From contig NZ_JARJLT010000077.1 of NCBI RefSeq assembly GCF_029335315.1, forward strand, positions 1-34,186: 34,186 nt of DNA, given 5' to 3'. The notes under the pieces were generated by a model that did no database searches, was not told the origin of the DNA, and saw only the letters and a list, made by a program, of their open reading frames with translations. Position numbers and translations under genes: made by a program. This stretch comes from Pseudomonas citronellolis (GTDB taxonomy: Bacteria; Pseudomonadota; Gammaproteobacteria; Pseudomonadales; Pseudomonadaceae). Positions 10,040 to 18,456 of this stretch are shown piece by piece (the stretch's first letter is position 1; every line of letters starts with the position of its first letter).

Positions 10040-10828
10040 ATGCCACGCTATGCCCTGATTACCGGCGCCTCCAGCGGCATCGGCCTCGCCCTGGCCGAAG
10101 CCCTGGCGCGGCGCGGCCAGGCCCTGATCCTGGTGGCGCGGCAACGCGACGCCCTGGAGAGCATCGCCTGCGAGCTGGCCCAGCGTTTCGGCGTGGACGT
10201 GCTGTTCCGCGTCTGCGACCTCTCCGAGCCCCTGCAGCTCTCCGGCCTGCTGCATGAGCTGGAGCAGTCCGAGCGGCACATCGAGCTGCTGGTGAACAAC
10301 GCCGGCTTCGGCAGCGCCGGCGCCTTCATCGAGCAGGACTGGTCGCGCGAGCAGGAGATGATCGAGCTCAACGTCCTCGCCCTGGCCCGCCTGTGCCACG
10401 CCATCGGCGGCCAGATGGCGCGCCAGGGCGGCGGGCAGATCCTCAACGTGGCTTCGGTGGTCGGCTTCATGCCCGGCCCCTGGATGAGCAACTACTACGC
10501 CAGCAAGGCCTACGTGCTGCACTTCTCCGAGAGCCTGCGGCTGGAGCTCAAGCGCCACGGGGTCAAGGTCTCGGTGCTCTGCCCGGGGCCGACGCGCACC
10601 GCGTTCTTCCGCAATGCCAGCGCCGAAGTGGGCCGCCTGGACGGCAGCAAGCTGATGATGAGCGCTGAGGAAGTGGCGCTGATCGCGGTCAAGGCGCTGC
10701 AGCGCAACAAGGCCATCATCATCCCCGGCTGGCGCAACCGCCTGATGACCTGGAGCCCGCGCCTGGCGCCGCGCTGGCTGGTGCGCTGGGTCGCCGGCAA
10801 GGCCAACCGCGCGGTACTGCCGCGCTAG
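10040..10828 (+). CDS. Short-chain dehydrogenase/reductase
   Basis: 262-residue classical SDR. The cofactor motif TGASSGIG (8-15), structural NNAG (86-89) and catalytic S139 with Y152-x-x-x-K156 are all present, so it is a complete NAD(P)-dependent oxidoreductase. The substrate is unknown. The C-terminus is rich in Trp and Arg and may associate with the membrane, as in related SDRs. It lies 52 bases after the DUF805 gene and 72 before hinT. Confidence 0.85.
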   Translation: MPRYALITGASSGIGLALAEALARRGQALILVARQRDALESIACELAQRFGVDVLFRVCDLSEPLQLSGLLHELEQSERHIELLVNNAGFGSAGAFIEQDWSREQEMIELNVLALARLCHAIGGQMARQGGGQILNVASVVGFMPGPWMSNYYASKAYVLHFSESLRLELKRHGVKVSVLCPGPTRTAFFRNASAEVGRLDGSKLMMSAEEVALIAVKALQRNKAIIIPGWRNRLMTWSPRLAPRWLVRWVAGKANRAVLPR

Positions 10829-10900
10829 CGCCGAGGTCGCTGGGCGGCGCCGGAGCGGGCGGCTAAACTGCCGACCAGTTACCGGACCGGAGGAGGTTCC

Positions 10901-11239
10901 ATGGACTGCCTGTTCTGCAAGATCGCGGCTGGCGAGATACCGGCGCGCAAGCTCTACGAGGATGACCAGGTCATCGCCTTCCACGACATCGGCCCGCAGG
11001 CGCCGGTGCATTTCCTGGTGGTGCCGAAGAAACACATCGCCACCCTCAACGAACTGACCGAGGCCGACAAGCCGCTGGCCGGGCACATCCTCTTCACCGC
11101 CCAGCGCCTGGCCGCCGAGCAGGGTTGCGAGGAAGGTTTCCGGGTGGTGATGAACTGCAACGACCTTGGCGGGCAGACCGTGCACCACATCCACATGCAC
11201 GTGCTCGGCCAGCGCCAGATGCACTGGCCGCCGGGCTGA
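10901..11239 (+). CDS. hinT: HIT-family purine nucleoside phosphoramidase (HinT)
   Basis: 112-residue cytoplasmic nucleotide hydrolase that splits adenosine phosphoramidates and aminoacyl-adenylates. The histidine triad H96-x-H98-x-H100 (HIHMHVL) and the N-terminal C3/C6 pair (CLFCKI) are present, and the short C-terminus ends in HWPPG. A strong ribosome binding site (GGAGGAGG) lies just upstream. A GC hairpin follows the stop. Confidence 0.92.
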   Translation: MDCLFCKIAAGEIPARKLYEDDQVIAFHDIGPQAPVHFLVVPKKHIATLNELTEADKPLAGHILFTAQRLAAEQGCEEGFRVVMNCNDLGGQTVHHIHMHVLGQRQMHWPPG

Positions 11240-11249
11240 CCCACGGCGC

Positions 11250-11270
11250 GGGGCGGCGCGTGGCCGCCCC
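11250..11270 (+). terminator. GC hairpin after hinT, possible weak terminator
   Basis: Perfect 8-bp stem (GGGGCGGC with GCCGCCCC) around a 5-base loop, 11 bases after the hinT stop. There is no T-tract, so it may only attenuate transcription towards coq7 or stabilise the 3' end. Confidence 0.4.
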
Positions 11271-11333
11271 TCACAAGACCTGTCATCGGCAATCCGCTAA
11301 ACTGGCCATCGTTTTCCTATTCGGAGGTGCGCC

Positions 11334-11981
11334 ATGTCCGCCGACCGTCACTACTCCCCCGCCGACCGCTTCCTGCTCCAGGCCGACGCCGCGCTGCGTA
11401 CCCTGCTGCCGTTCAGCGGCCAGCCGTCGCGCCCGTCGCCGGCCATCGTGCAGCCCGACACCGATCTCAGCGACGCCGACAGCCGGCACATCGCCGGGCT
11501 GATGCGCATCAACCATACCGGCGAGGTCTGCGCCCAGGCGCTGTACCAGGGCCAGGCGCTGACCGCCAAGCTGCCGCGCGTGCGCAAGGCCATGGAAGAA
11601 GCCGCCGACGAGGAAGTCGATCACCTGGCCTGGTGCGAACAGCGCATCCGCCAGCTGGGCAGCCGCCCGAGCCTGCTCAACCCGCTGTTCTATGGCCTGT
11701 CGTTCGGCGTCGGCGCCGCCGCCGGGCTGATCAGCGACCGTGTCAGCCTCGGCTTCGTCGCCGCCACCGAGGACCAGGTCTGCAAGCACCTGGACGAACA
11801 CCTGGAGCAACTGCCCGCCGAGGACCAGAAGAGTCGCGCGATCCTCGAGCAGATGCGCGTCGACGAGGAGCACCACGCCAACAGCGCCATCGACGCCGGC
11901 GGCCTGCGCTTCCCGAGCCCGGTGAAGTTCGGCATGTCGCTGCTGTCCAAGGTGATGACCAAGACCACCTACCGCATCTGA
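11334..11981 (+). CDS. coq7: Ubiquinone hydroxylase Coq7 (di-iron)
   Basis: 215 residues. Coq7 adds the last hydroxyl group in ubiquinone synthesis (demethoxyubiquinone to demethylubiquinone) at the membrane; many Pseudomonas use it where E. coli uses UbiF. The di-iron ligands fit: E64 (NHTGE), E94 with H97 (EEVDH), E146 (TEDQV), and E178 with H181 (DEEHH). A hydrophobic stretch (about 118-134) explains membrane association. The ATG at 11334 has a good ribosome binding site (CGGAGG). Confidence 0.93.
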   Translation: MSADRHYSPADRFLLQADAALRTLLPFSGQPSRPSPAIVQPDTDLSDADSRHIAGLMRINHTGEVCAQALYQGQALTAKLPRVRKAMEEAADEEVDHLAWCEQRIRQLGSRPSLLNPLFYGLSFGVGAAAGLISDRVSLGFVAATEDQVCKHLDEHLEQLPAEDQKSRAILEQMRVDEEHHANSAIDAGGLRFPSPVKFGMSLLSKVMTKTTYRI

Positions 11982-12110
11982 TCCCGCCGCCCCGGCTCGG
12001 GATTTTCCGCAGGCGCCGAGGAATCCTCCGATTCACCGGCGCCACTCTTTCGTTCGTGAAACATCTCCATACAATTCGACTCCGGTCACGTTCGTCCACC
12101 GGAGCAATCG

Positions 12111-12866
12111 ATGCGTTTCCCCTACCGTTCTTCCCTGCTGCTGGCCTCGCTGTGCCTGCTGCTACCCGGCGCCCGCGCCAGCGAAAACCACTGGTCCTAC
12201 CAGGGTGACCAGGGCCCCGCGCACTGGGCCGGTCTCGGCAGCCCCGTCTGCGGCACCGGCCAGTCGCAGTCGCCGATCGACCTCGACATGCACAGGCTGA
12301 CGCCCCGCCCGCTGCACCCCGACGACCTGCATATCGCCTACGGCAAGCAGGCGCTGCAGGTCATCAACAACGGCCATACCATCCAGGCCAGCCCCGCCGG
12401 CGACGAAGGCCTGACCTACAAGGGGCAGGCCTACAGCCTGGCGCAGTTCCATTTCCACACGCCCAGCGAACACCTCATCGACCACCACCATTACCCGCTG
12501 GAGATGCACCTGGTGAATCGCGCGCCGGACGGGCACCTGCTGGTGCTCGCGGCGATGATCAAGCGCGGCCGGGAAAATCCCGAGCTGGCCGGGCTGTGGA
12601 ACGCCCTGCCGCAAAGCGGCGCCAGCGAAACCCACCTCGACGCCGGCCAGGCGCCGGACCTGGCGCGCCTGCTGCCCACTGGCGGGCACCACCTGTTCTA
12701 CACCGGCTCGCTGACCACCCCGCCCTGCTCCGAAGGCGTGCAGTGGGTGATCTTCGAGCAGCCGCTGGAAATGTCGACGGCGCAGATCGGGCGCTTCCGC
12801 CAGCTGTTCCCCGACAACCATCGCCCGGCCCAGCCGCTGGATGGTCGCGAGGTGGACGAGGACTGA
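12111..12866 (+). CDS. Periplasmic alpha-carbonic anhydrase
   Basis: 251 residues with a Sec signal peptide likely cleaved after ARA (residue 23). The zinc ligands of the alpha class are present: H114 and H116 (FHFH) and H133 (EMHLV). Conserved C47 and C206 should form the disulfide, and the threonines in SLTTPPC match the proton-relay region. It should interconvert CO2 and bicarbonate in the periplasm. A weak promoter (TACAAT at 12070-12075) precedes it, suggesting its own transcript. As far as I recall PAO1 has no alpha-class enzyme between coq7 and speD, so this may be a lineage-specific addition. Confidence 0.93.
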   Translation: MRFPYRSSLLLASLCLLLPGARASENHWSYQGDQGPAHWAGLGSPVCGTGQSQSPIDLDMHRLTPRPLHPDDLHIAYGKQALQVINNGHTIQASPAGDEGLTYKGQAYSLAQFHFHTPSEHLIDHHHYPLEMHLVNRAPDGHLLVLAAMIKRGRENPELAGLWNALPQSGASETHLDAGQAPDLARLLPTGGHHLFYTGSLTTPPCSEGVQWVIFEQPLEMSTAQIGRFRQLFPDNHRPAQPLDGREVDED

Positions 12867-12878
12867 AACGCGGGCATG

Positions 12879-12905
12879 AAAAAAGGGCGCCGAGGCGCCC
12901 TTTTT
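12879..12905. terminator. Bidirectional terminator, carbonic anhydrase / speD
   Basis: GGGCGC-CGAG-GCGCCC stem (12885-12900) with an A-tract before and a T-tract after, placed between the convergent carbonic anhydrase and speD genes. Confidence 0.9.
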
Positions 12906-12918
12906 CGTGGAGTGCCGG

Positions 12919-13713
12919 TCAGTGCGGCATGTTGCGCGCGTAGAAGATTTCCAGCATCTCGTGGCGGACCCGCTCTTCCACCTGCTTGCGCTGCTCCGGC
13001 GAGAGGTTGCGCGTGGCGTCGCCGAACAGGTAGTTGTCCAGGTCGAACTCCTTGAGCAGCATCTTGGTGTGGAACAGGTTCTCCTGGTACACGTTCACGT
13101 CGGTCATCTGGTAGGCCTCGTACGTGTCGTCGGAGAGGTAGTTCTGGATCGAGTTGATCTCGTGGTCGATGAAGTGCTTCTTGCCTTCCACGTCGCGGGT
13201 GAAGCCACGCACGCGATAATCGACGGTGACGATGTCCGAGTCGAACTGGTGGATCAGGTAGTTGAGCGCCTTCAGCGGCGAGATCACCCCGCAGGTGGAG
13301 ACGTCGATGTCCACCCGGAAAGTCGCGATGCCTTCCACCGGATGGATCTCCGGGTAGGTGTGCACGGTGATATGGCTCTTGTCCAGGTGCGCCAGGATGG
13401 TTTCCGGTAGCGGCCCGGGGGATTCCTCGATCTGGCTCTCGGTCGGGGTGACCGGTTGCTCGGAGATCAGGATGGTAACGCTGGCGCCTTGCGGGTCGTA
13501 GTCCTGACGGGCGATGTTCAGGATATTGGCGCCGATGATGTCGACAACATCGGTGAGGATCTGGGTCAGACGCTCGGCATCGTACTCTTCGTCGATGTAC
13601 TGCACGTAAGCCTGTTGGTCTTCCGGCGTCTCGGCGTAGCAGATGTCATAGATGTTGAAGCTCAAGGTCTTCGTCAGGTTGTTGAACCCGTGGAGCTTGA
13701 GTTTGCTTTTCAC
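12919..13713 (-). CDS. speD: S-adenosylmethionine decarboxylase proenzyme
   Basis: 264 residues, same length as E. coli SpeD. It makes decarboxylated AdoMet, the aminopropyl donor for spermidine. The proenzyme cuts itself before S113 (LDKSHITVH) to form a pyruvoyl group; C141 in STCGVISP is the conserved catalytic cysteine. The start is read as GTG at 13713 (VKSKLKLHG) with GAAGAGAG upstream, because it matches the family's N-terminus; an upstream TTG at 13731 would add six unmatched residues. A non-ATG start may hold translation down. Confidence 0.93.
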   Translation of the reverse strand: MKSKLKLHGFNNLTKTLSFNIYDICYAETPEDQQAYVQYIDEEYDAERLTQILTDVVDIIGANILNIARQDYDPQGASVTILISEQPVTPTESQIEESPGPLPETILAHLDKSHITVHTYPEIHPVEGIATFRVDIDVSTCGVISPLKALNYLIHQFDSDIVTVDYRVRGFTRDVEGKKHFIDHEINSIQNYLSDDTYEAYQMTDVNVYQENLFHTKMLLKEFDLDNYLFGDATRNLSPEQRKQVEERVRHEMLEIFYARNMPH

Positions 13714-13849
13714 CGTGGGAACTCTCTTCAATGCGGCTCTGCCGCGTGGTTGAGCATGCCCGTCAGGCGCTTAGTGCGCACCTGCGTAGGACGGTTTACA
13801 CCTCTTCGCGTTGGCGATTGTGGTTGCTTGGTTCTGGGGCCGGGCCCCG

Positions 13850-13907
13850 AAAAAAAGGTGGCGCATTATGCAGAGGTCGGTGGACCTTCGCCATAGTCTG
13901 CGCCACC
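13850..13907 (-). terminator. Two-tier terminator between osmC-like gene and speD
   Basis: Reading leftwards, GGTGGCGCA (13899-13907) pairs with TGCGCCACC (13857-13865), enclosing an inner AGGTC/GACCT hairpin, and seven T residues follow directly (13850-13856). It looks like an intrinsic terminator of the osmC-like gene. Because speD lies downstream on the same strand it could also act as a leader attenuator for speD. Confidence 0.7.
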
Positions 13908-13933
13908 TGTTTGATGATCGGATGAAGGGCCTG

Positions 13934-14356
13934 TCAGCCCAGCTCGACGATCTCGTAGTCGTGGGTGATTTCCACGCCGGCGCGACCGAGCATGATCGAG
14001 GCCGAGCAGTATTTCTCCGCCGACAGCTCGACGGCGCGCTTGACCTGGGCCTCTTTCAGGCCGCGGCCCTTGACCACGAAGTGCACGTGGATCCTGGTGA
14101 ACACCTTGGGGTCCTCGTCGGCGCGTTCGGCCTCGAGGAAGGCTTCGCAGCTCTCCACCGGCTGGCGGCCCTTCTTCAGGATGCTGACCACGTCGAAGTT
14201 GGTGCAACCGCCCAGGCCGAGCAGCAGCATTTCCATCGGCCGCACGCCGAGGTTGCGCCCACCGGCGTCGGGCGGACCATCCATCACCACCACGTGGCCG
14301 CTGCCGGACTCACCGAGGAACATGGCCTCGCCGGCCCACTGGATTCTCGCTTTCAT
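13934..14356 (-). CDS. OsmC-family peroxiredoxin-like protein
   Basis: 140 residues of the OsmC/Ohr superfamily, YhfA-like branch. Family members reduce organic peroxides through a cysteine pair; here C51 (LGGCTNFD) and C117 (KYCSASIML) stand at the conserved places. The ATG at 14356 (MKARIQW) gives the family start. It is divergent from vfr across a 352-base spacer. In PAO1 the same neighbour of vfr (PA0653) exists. Whether it is Ohr, OsmC or the less understood YhfA type in function cannot be decided by sequence alone. Confidence 0.85.
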   Translation of the reverse strand: MKARIQWAGEAMFLGESGSGHVVVMDGPPDAGGRNLGVRPMEMLLLGLGGCTNFDVVSILKKGRQPVESCEAFLEAERADEDPKVFTRIHVHFVVKGRGLKEAQVKRAVELSAEKYCSASIMLGRAGVEITHDYEIVELG

Positions 14357-14708
14357 GGAAAGGCTTCCGCCGGAAAAAAAGGGGCGCCAGCTTATCACAA
14401 GCCCTGTAACACTCGGCGATGGCGACCAGGTCTCAATTCGAGACGCGCGTACCGTATTCACCTATTATGCTGGCGTCATTTTACTGGCACACTCCTGGGG
14501 TTAATCTCACGGGCGACCAGCTTTCGATTGTCGGCGCCCGGTCGCCTGTTTAAGCTCTAGCCAGTCATGGCCGCGGCGCTTTGCGCCGCGGCAGCGCGCT
14601 CAGGGGGAGAGCGTCGTACGGTCAGGTCAAGCCAACCAGGGACGACACATAACAAATCGACAAGCGCCTGTGTGCACAGGGCCATTCTTATAATTTCGGG
14701 ACTCGGGC
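14357..14708. other. Divergent intergenic region osmC-like / vfr
   Basis: 352 bases without a convincing gene. It contains an operator-like inverted repeat GTCTC-AATTC-GAGAC at 14430-14444, a very stable GC hairpin GCCGCGGCGC-TTT-GCGCCGCGGC at 14570-14592 without a T-tract, and the vfr promoter with its own palindrome near 14667-14694. Confidence 0.6.
14667..14694 (+). promoter_or_regulatory. vfr promoter with overlapping CRP-like palindrome
   Basis: A consensus -10 TATAAT (14689-14694) lies only 14 bases before the vfr ATG and has no good -35. In the -35 position is a palindrome CCTGTG-TG-CACAGG (14667-14680), whose TGTG/CACA halves recall CRP/Vfr sites. Vfr is known to regulate its own gene in P. 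aeruginosa, so binding by Vfr itself is a reasonable inference. The expected leader would be only a few bases long. Confidence 0.5.
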
Positions 14709-15356
14709 ATGGTAGCTATTACCCTTACACCCAAACACAAGAACCTCGACAAGTTGCTCGCGCACTGTCACCGCCGGCGCTACACACCAAAAAGCACCAT
14801 CATCTACGCGGGCGACCGCTGCGAAAGCCTGTTCTTCATCATCAAGGGCTCGGTCACCGTACTGATCGAGGATGATGACGGCCGCGAAATGATCATCGGC
14901 TATCTGAACAGCGGCGACTTCTTCGGCGAGATGGGGCTGTTCGAGAAGGACGGCAGCGCCGCCCAGGAACGCAGCGCCTGGGTTCGCGCCAAGGGCGAAT
15001 GCGAAGTGGCGGAGATCAGCTACGCGAAGTTCCGCGAGCTGAGCCTGCAGGACCCGGAGATTCTCATCACCCTGGGCAGCCAGATGGCCGACCGCCTGCG
15101 CAAGACCACGCGCAAGGTCGGCGACCTGGCCTTCCTCGACGTCACCGGGCGCGTCGCGCGCACCCTGCTCGACCTGTGCCACCAGCCCGACGCCATGACC
15201 CACCCCGACGGCATGCAGATCAAGATCACCCGCCAGGAAATCGGCCGCATCGTCGGCTGCTCGCGGGAAATGGTCGGTCGCGTGCTGAAGAGCCTGGAGG
15301 AACAGGGCCTGGTGCACGTCAAGGGCAAGACCATGGTGGTGTTCGGCACGCGCTGA
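14709..15356 (+). CDS. vfr: cAMP-dependent global regulator Vfr
   Basis: 215-residue CRP homologue that, with cAMP, controls virulence, quorum sensing and type IV pili in P. aeruginosa. The cyclic-nucleotide pocket shows FGE (72-74) and RSAW (88-91). A long C-helix is followed by a helix-turn-helix (about 174-195, [20 protein letters not shown]) nearly identical to that of CRP. It is flanked by a divergent osmC-like gene and a strong terminator shared with trpC. Presence of vfr supports the P. aeruginosa group. Confidence 0.96.
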   Translation: MVAITLTPKHKNLDKLLAHCHRRRYTPKSTIIYAGDRCESLFFIIKGSVTVLIEDDDGREMIIGYLNSGDFFGEMGLFEKDGSAAQERSAWVRAKGECEVAEISYAKFRELSLQDPEILITLGSQMADRLRKTTRKVGDLAFLDVTGRVARTLLDLCHQPDAMTHPDGMQIKITRQEIGRIVGCSREMVGRVLKSLEEQGLVHVKGKTMVVFGTR

Positions 15357-15371
15357 ACCGTCCGCCAGAAT

Positions 15372-15401
15372 GCAAAAGGCCGGCAATCGCCGGCCTTTTG
15401 C
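15372..15401. terminator. Bidirectional terminator, vfr / trpC
   Basis: Perfect inverted repeat AAAAGGCCGGC with GCCGGCCTTTT around a 4-base loop, between convergent vfr and trpC. Confidence 0.92.
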
Positions 15402-15416
15402 GTTTGCGCGCCCCGG

Positions 15417-16253
15417 TCAGTCCGGGTCGGCGCCCAGCACCACGTTGCGGCGCTCGGGGAAGAACAGGCGCTTGAGCTCGACACCCGGATCGTCGGCGCG
15501 CATGAACGCCTCGCCCACCAGGAAGGCATAGACCTCGCTGACTTCCATCAGCTCGACGTCGGCGCGGTTGAGGATGCCGCTCTCGGTCACCACCAGGCGG
15601 TCGCGCGGGATGTCCGGCAGCAGGTCGAGGGTGACTTCCAGGCTCACCTCGAAGGTGTGCAGGTTGCGGTTGTTGATGCCGATCAGCGGGGTGTCCAGGG
15701 TCTTCAGCGCACGCTCGAGTTCGTCGGCGTCGTGCACTTCCACCAGCACGTCGAGGTGCTGCTCCTTGGCCACCGCGGCCAGCTCGGCCATGCGCGCGTC
15801 ATCCAGCGCCGAGACGATCAGCAGGATGCAGTCGGCGCCGATGGCGCGGGCCTCGACCACCTGGTAGGGGTCGATCATGAAGTCCTTGCGGATCACCGGC
15901 AGCGAGCAGGCCGCGCGGGCCTCCTGCAGGTAGGCGTCGGCGCCCATGAAATAGTCGATGTCGGTCAGCACCGAGAGGCAGGTCGCGCCGCCCTCCTGGT
16001 AGCTGCGGGCGATATCCGCCGGCGAGAAGTTCTCGCGGATCACACCCTTGCTCGGCGAGGCCTTCTTCACCTCGGCGATCACCGCCGGCTGCTTGCGCTG
16101 GGCCTGCGCCAGCAGCGCCGCGGCGAAACCGCGCGGGGCGTCGGCGGCGCGGGCGCGCTGCTCGAGTTCGGCGAAGGAGACGTGCGCGCGGCGCTCGGCG
16201 ACTTCCTCGGCCTTGCGGGCCAGAATCTTCTGCAGAACCGTGGGCACAGTCAC
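15417..16253 (-). CDS. trpC: Indole-3-glycerol phosphate synthase
   Basis: 278 residues. Converts the anthranilate-derived CdRP to indole-3-glycerol phosphate in tryptophan synthesis. It is a stand-alone TrpC, without a fused TrpF domain. The active-site motif [10 protein letters not shown] (61-70) with E61, K63 and S66 is intact, as are RKDF and INNRNL further on. Its ATG overlaps the trpD stop (ATGA), so it is translationally coupled as the last gene of trpGDC. Confidence 0.96.
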   Translation of the reverse strand: MTVPTVLQKILARKAEEVAERRAHVSFAELEQRARAADAPRGFAAALLAQAQRKQPAVIAEVKKASPSKGVIRENFSPADIARSYQEGGATCLSVLTDIDYFMGADAYLQEARAACSLPVIRKDFMIDPYQVVEARAIGADCILLIVSALDDARMAELAAVAKEQHLDVLVEVHDADELERALKTLDTPLIGINNRNLHTFEVSLEVTLDLLPDIPRDRLVVTESGILNRADVELMEVSEVYAFLVGEAFMRADDPGVELKRLFFPERRNVVLGADPD

Positions 16254-17299
16254 TGTGCATTCTCCTCTCGGTAAACGGCGGTAAAGGCGGCCAGTTCGTC
16301 CATCTTCTCCCGGGCCAGGCCGGTGTGCAGGGCGTCATGGGCCAGGTGCATGCCCTCGTGCAGCGAGGTGGCCAGGTCGGCGGCGTAGAGCGCGGCGCCG
16401 GCGTTGAGCACGATCAGCTCGGCGGCCTTCTGCCCGGCTTCGGTCCGGCGCCGGCCGAGGGCGTCGCGGATCAGTTCCAGCGACTGCTGCGGGCTGTCGA
16501 CGGTGAGGCCGATCAGGGTCTGGCTGCGGATGCCGAAATCCTCCGGCTTCACTTCGTATTCACGCACCTCGCCGTCCTTCAGCTCGGCGACGTGGGTGGC
16601 GGCGGCCAGGCTGAACTCGTCCAGGCCGTCACGCGAGTGCACCACCAGCACGTGCTGGCTGCCCAGGCGCTTGAGCACCTCGGCCAGCGGCCGGCAGAGC
16701 GCCTGGTTGAACACGCCGACCACCTGGTGGCGCACGCCGGCCGGGTTGGTCAGCGGGCCGAGCATGTTGAACAGGGTGCGCAGGCCCAGCTCACGCCTCG
16801 GGCCGGCGGCGTAGCGCATGGCCTTGTGGTGGACCTGGGCGAACATGAAACCCACGCCGACGCCCTCGATGCAGCGGGCGACCTGCTCGGATTTCAGGTC
16901 CAGGTAGATGCCGGCGGCTTCCAGCAGGTCGGCGCTCCCGCTCTTGCCGGAGACCGCGCGGTTGCCGTGCTTGGCCACCTTGCCGCCGGCGGCGGCGACC
17001 ACGAAGGCCGAGGCCGAGGACACGTTGAAGATGTTGGCGCCATCGCCGCCGGTGCCGACCACGTCGACCACGTTGTCCAGGCTCTGCAGTTGCACGCCGT
17101 CGGCGAGCTCGCGCATCACCGAGACCGCGCCGACGATTTCGTCGATGGTCTCGCTCTTCATGCGCATGCCCATGAGGAAGGCGCCGATCTGCGCGTCGGT
17201 GCACTGGCCGGTCATGATCTCGCGCATGACCGCCTGCATTTCCTCGGTGGACAGGTCGAGCTGGTTCACCACCCGGTCGAGGGCTTCCCTGATGTTCAT
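16250..17299 (-). CDS. trpD: Anthranilate phosphoribosyltransferase
   Basis: 349 residues. Transfers phosphoribose from PRPP to anthranilate. The pyrophosphate-binding GTGGDG (82-87) followed by NIFNVSS, and the anthranilate/PRPP loop [15 protein letters not shown] (about 110-124), are intact. It is a separate gene, not fused to trpG as in enteric bacteria. It overlaps trpG upstream and trpC downstream by 4 bases each. Confidence 0.96.
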   Translation of the reverse strand: MNIREALDRVVNQLDLSTEEMQAVMREIMTGQCTDAQIGAFLMGMRMKSETIDEIVGAVSVMRELADGVQLQSLDNVVDVVGTGGDGANIFNVSSASAFVVAAAGGKVAKHGNRAVSGKSGSADLLEAAGIYLDLKSEQVARCIEGVGVGFMFAQVHHKAMRYAAGPRRELGLRTLFNMLGPLTNPAGVRHQVVGVFNQALCRPLAEVLKRLGSQHVLVVHSRDGLDEFSLAAATHVAELKDGEVREYEVKPEDFGIRSQTLIGLTVDSPQQSLELIRDALGRRRTEAGQKAAELIVLNAGAALYAADLATSLHEGMHLAHDALHTGLAREKMDELAAFTAVYREENAQ

Positions 17300-17892
17300 G
17301 CGCGCACCCCGCCCTGCTGCTTGAGGAAGTTGGCCAACATCTCGTGGCCCTGCTCGGAGAGTATGGACTCGGGGTGGAACTGCACGCCTTCGACGTTCAG
17401 GGTCTTGTGCCGCAGGCCCATGATCTCGTCCACCGAACCGTCGTCATGGGCGGTCCAGGCGGTGATTTCCAAGCACTCGGGCAGGGTCTCGCGCTTGACC
17501 ACCAGGGAGTGGTAGCGGGTCTGGGTCAGCGGGTTGTTGAGGCCGGCGAAGACGCCCTGGTCGGTGTGGAACACCGGGCTGGTCTTGCCGTGCATGACCT
17601 GGCGCGCGCGCACCACGTCACCACCGAAGGCCTGGCCGATGGACTGGTGCCCCAGGCACACGCCCAGCAGCGGCAGCTTGCCGGCGAAGCGCTCGATCAC
17701 CGCCAGCGACACGCCCGCCTCGTTGGGGGTGCAGGGGCCGGGGGAGAGCACGATGCGCTCGGGATTCAGCGCCTCGATCTGCTCGACGCTCAGCTCGTCG
17801 TTGCGAATGACGTGGATGTCGGCCTGCAACTCGGCGAAGTACTGCACCAGGTTGTAGGTAAAGGAGTCGTAGTTATCGATCATCAGCAGCAT
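17296..17892 (-). CDS. trpG: Anthranilate synthase glutamine amidotransferase subunit
   Basis: 198 residues. TrpG supplies ammonia from glutamine to TrpE for anthranilate formation. The catalytic triad is visible: C79 (GVCLGHQ), H173 and E175 (FHPES). The ATG at 17892 starts the standard [14 protein letters not shown]; a longer in-frame reading to 17973 is not family-like. In this lineage trpE is expected beyond the right edge, so the tailocin splits trpE from trpG and the trpGDC unit needs its own promoter. Confidence 0.96.
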   Translation of the reverse strand: MLLMIDNYDSFTYNLVQYFAELQADIHVIRNDELSVEQIEALNPERIVLSPGPCTPNEAGVSLAVIERFAGKLPLLGVCLGHQSIGQAFGGDVVRARQVMHGKTSPVFHTDQGVFAGLNNPLTQTRYHSLVVKRETLPECLEITAWTAHDDGSVDEIMGLRHKTLNVEGVQFHPESILSEQGHEMLANFLKQQGGVRA

Positions 17893-17971
17893 GTCTGCTC
17901 GAACCTCAATGATTGCACTGCTTTCGATTCGCGTCGTCGGCGCACCCGGAACGGCCGGAAAGCTGCTGGCC

Positions 17972-17980
17972 ATTATGCCA
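17972..17980 (-). promoter_or_regulatory. Possible extended -10 promoter of trpGDC
   Basis: On the minus strand the sequence TGG-CATAAT (17972-17980) fits an extended -10 element, giving a leader of about 70 bases before the trpG ATG. No matching -35 is clear. Confidence 0.35.
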
Positions 17981-18037
17981 GGGGACGAGGGAAGGACGCG
18001 GGGGAAGGGACCGGCGCGAGGGCCGGGAAAGGCAGGA

Positions 18038-18106
18038 TCAGGCGCGCCAGCGCCAGCGGGCGAATGCCTTGAGGAGGGAGATGAGGATGCTGTTGCGGTG
18101 AATCAC
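18038..18106 (-). CDS. Possible short leader peptide with two Trp codons
   Basis: A 22-codon reading frame with a GTG start lies upstream of trpG on the same strand. It encodes a hydrophobic middle and ends in RWRWRA, that is, two Trp codons separated by one Arg codon. The position suits a trp leader peptide. Against it: the ribosome binding site is weak, and the following GC hairpin (18011-18026) has no T-tract. In a GC-rich genome such a frame can occur by chance. Confidence 0.25.
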   Translation of the reverse strand: MIHRNSILISLLKAFARWRWRA

Positions 18107-18186
18107 GATAGCGGTCTCGCCAGATGATTGCGGAACAGTAGCCGAAGGCCGCCCGCCAGCGCAAGCCGCAAGGGCCGCCGGGGCGC

Positions 18187-18438
18187 CTAGCGGCAGGCCT
18201 GCAGGGCCGCGCGCAGGCGGGCTTCGTAGCCCAGGCGCTGCTGGCGTTCGGCGAGCAGGGCGCGAACCTTGGTCTGCAGCGAGTCGGTGGGGTGCAACGG
18301 GCCGGTGGCCCAGGCCGGCTCGGCGATGATCGGCGCGCGGCAGGGAATGGCCACCGGCACCTCTACGCGGACGGGAGCGGGCTGATGCTCGGCGCACGCC
18401 GTGAGCGAGAGCAGCAAGACGGGCAACCAGGCTTTCAT
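18187..18438 (-). CDS. Outer-membrane spanin (Rz1-like lipoprotein)
   Basis: 83 residues with a lipoprotein signal and lipobox LTAC (lipidated C15), then a short periplasmic part VPVAIPCRAP and a C-terminal helix (ERQQRLGYEARLRAALQACR) seen in outer spanins of P2-like phages and pyocins. It would join the inner spanin to fuse the membranes in the last step of lysis. Spanin genes normally overlap or touch; here two unrelated genes separate this one from the inner spanin at 19245-19628. It is the last gene of the tailocin. Confidence 0.7.
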   Translation of the reverse strand: MKAWLPVLLLSLTACAEHQPAPVRVEVPVAIPCRAPIIAEPAWATGPLHPTDSLQTKVRALLAERQQRLGYEARLRAALQACR

Positions 18439-18456
18439 GGGGGACCTCGGCGGCAG

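Noticed and set aside
14570-14592. Terminator in the vfr upstream region
   Set aside because: The 10-bp GC stem is strong but has no T-tract on either strand; recorded only as a hairpin.
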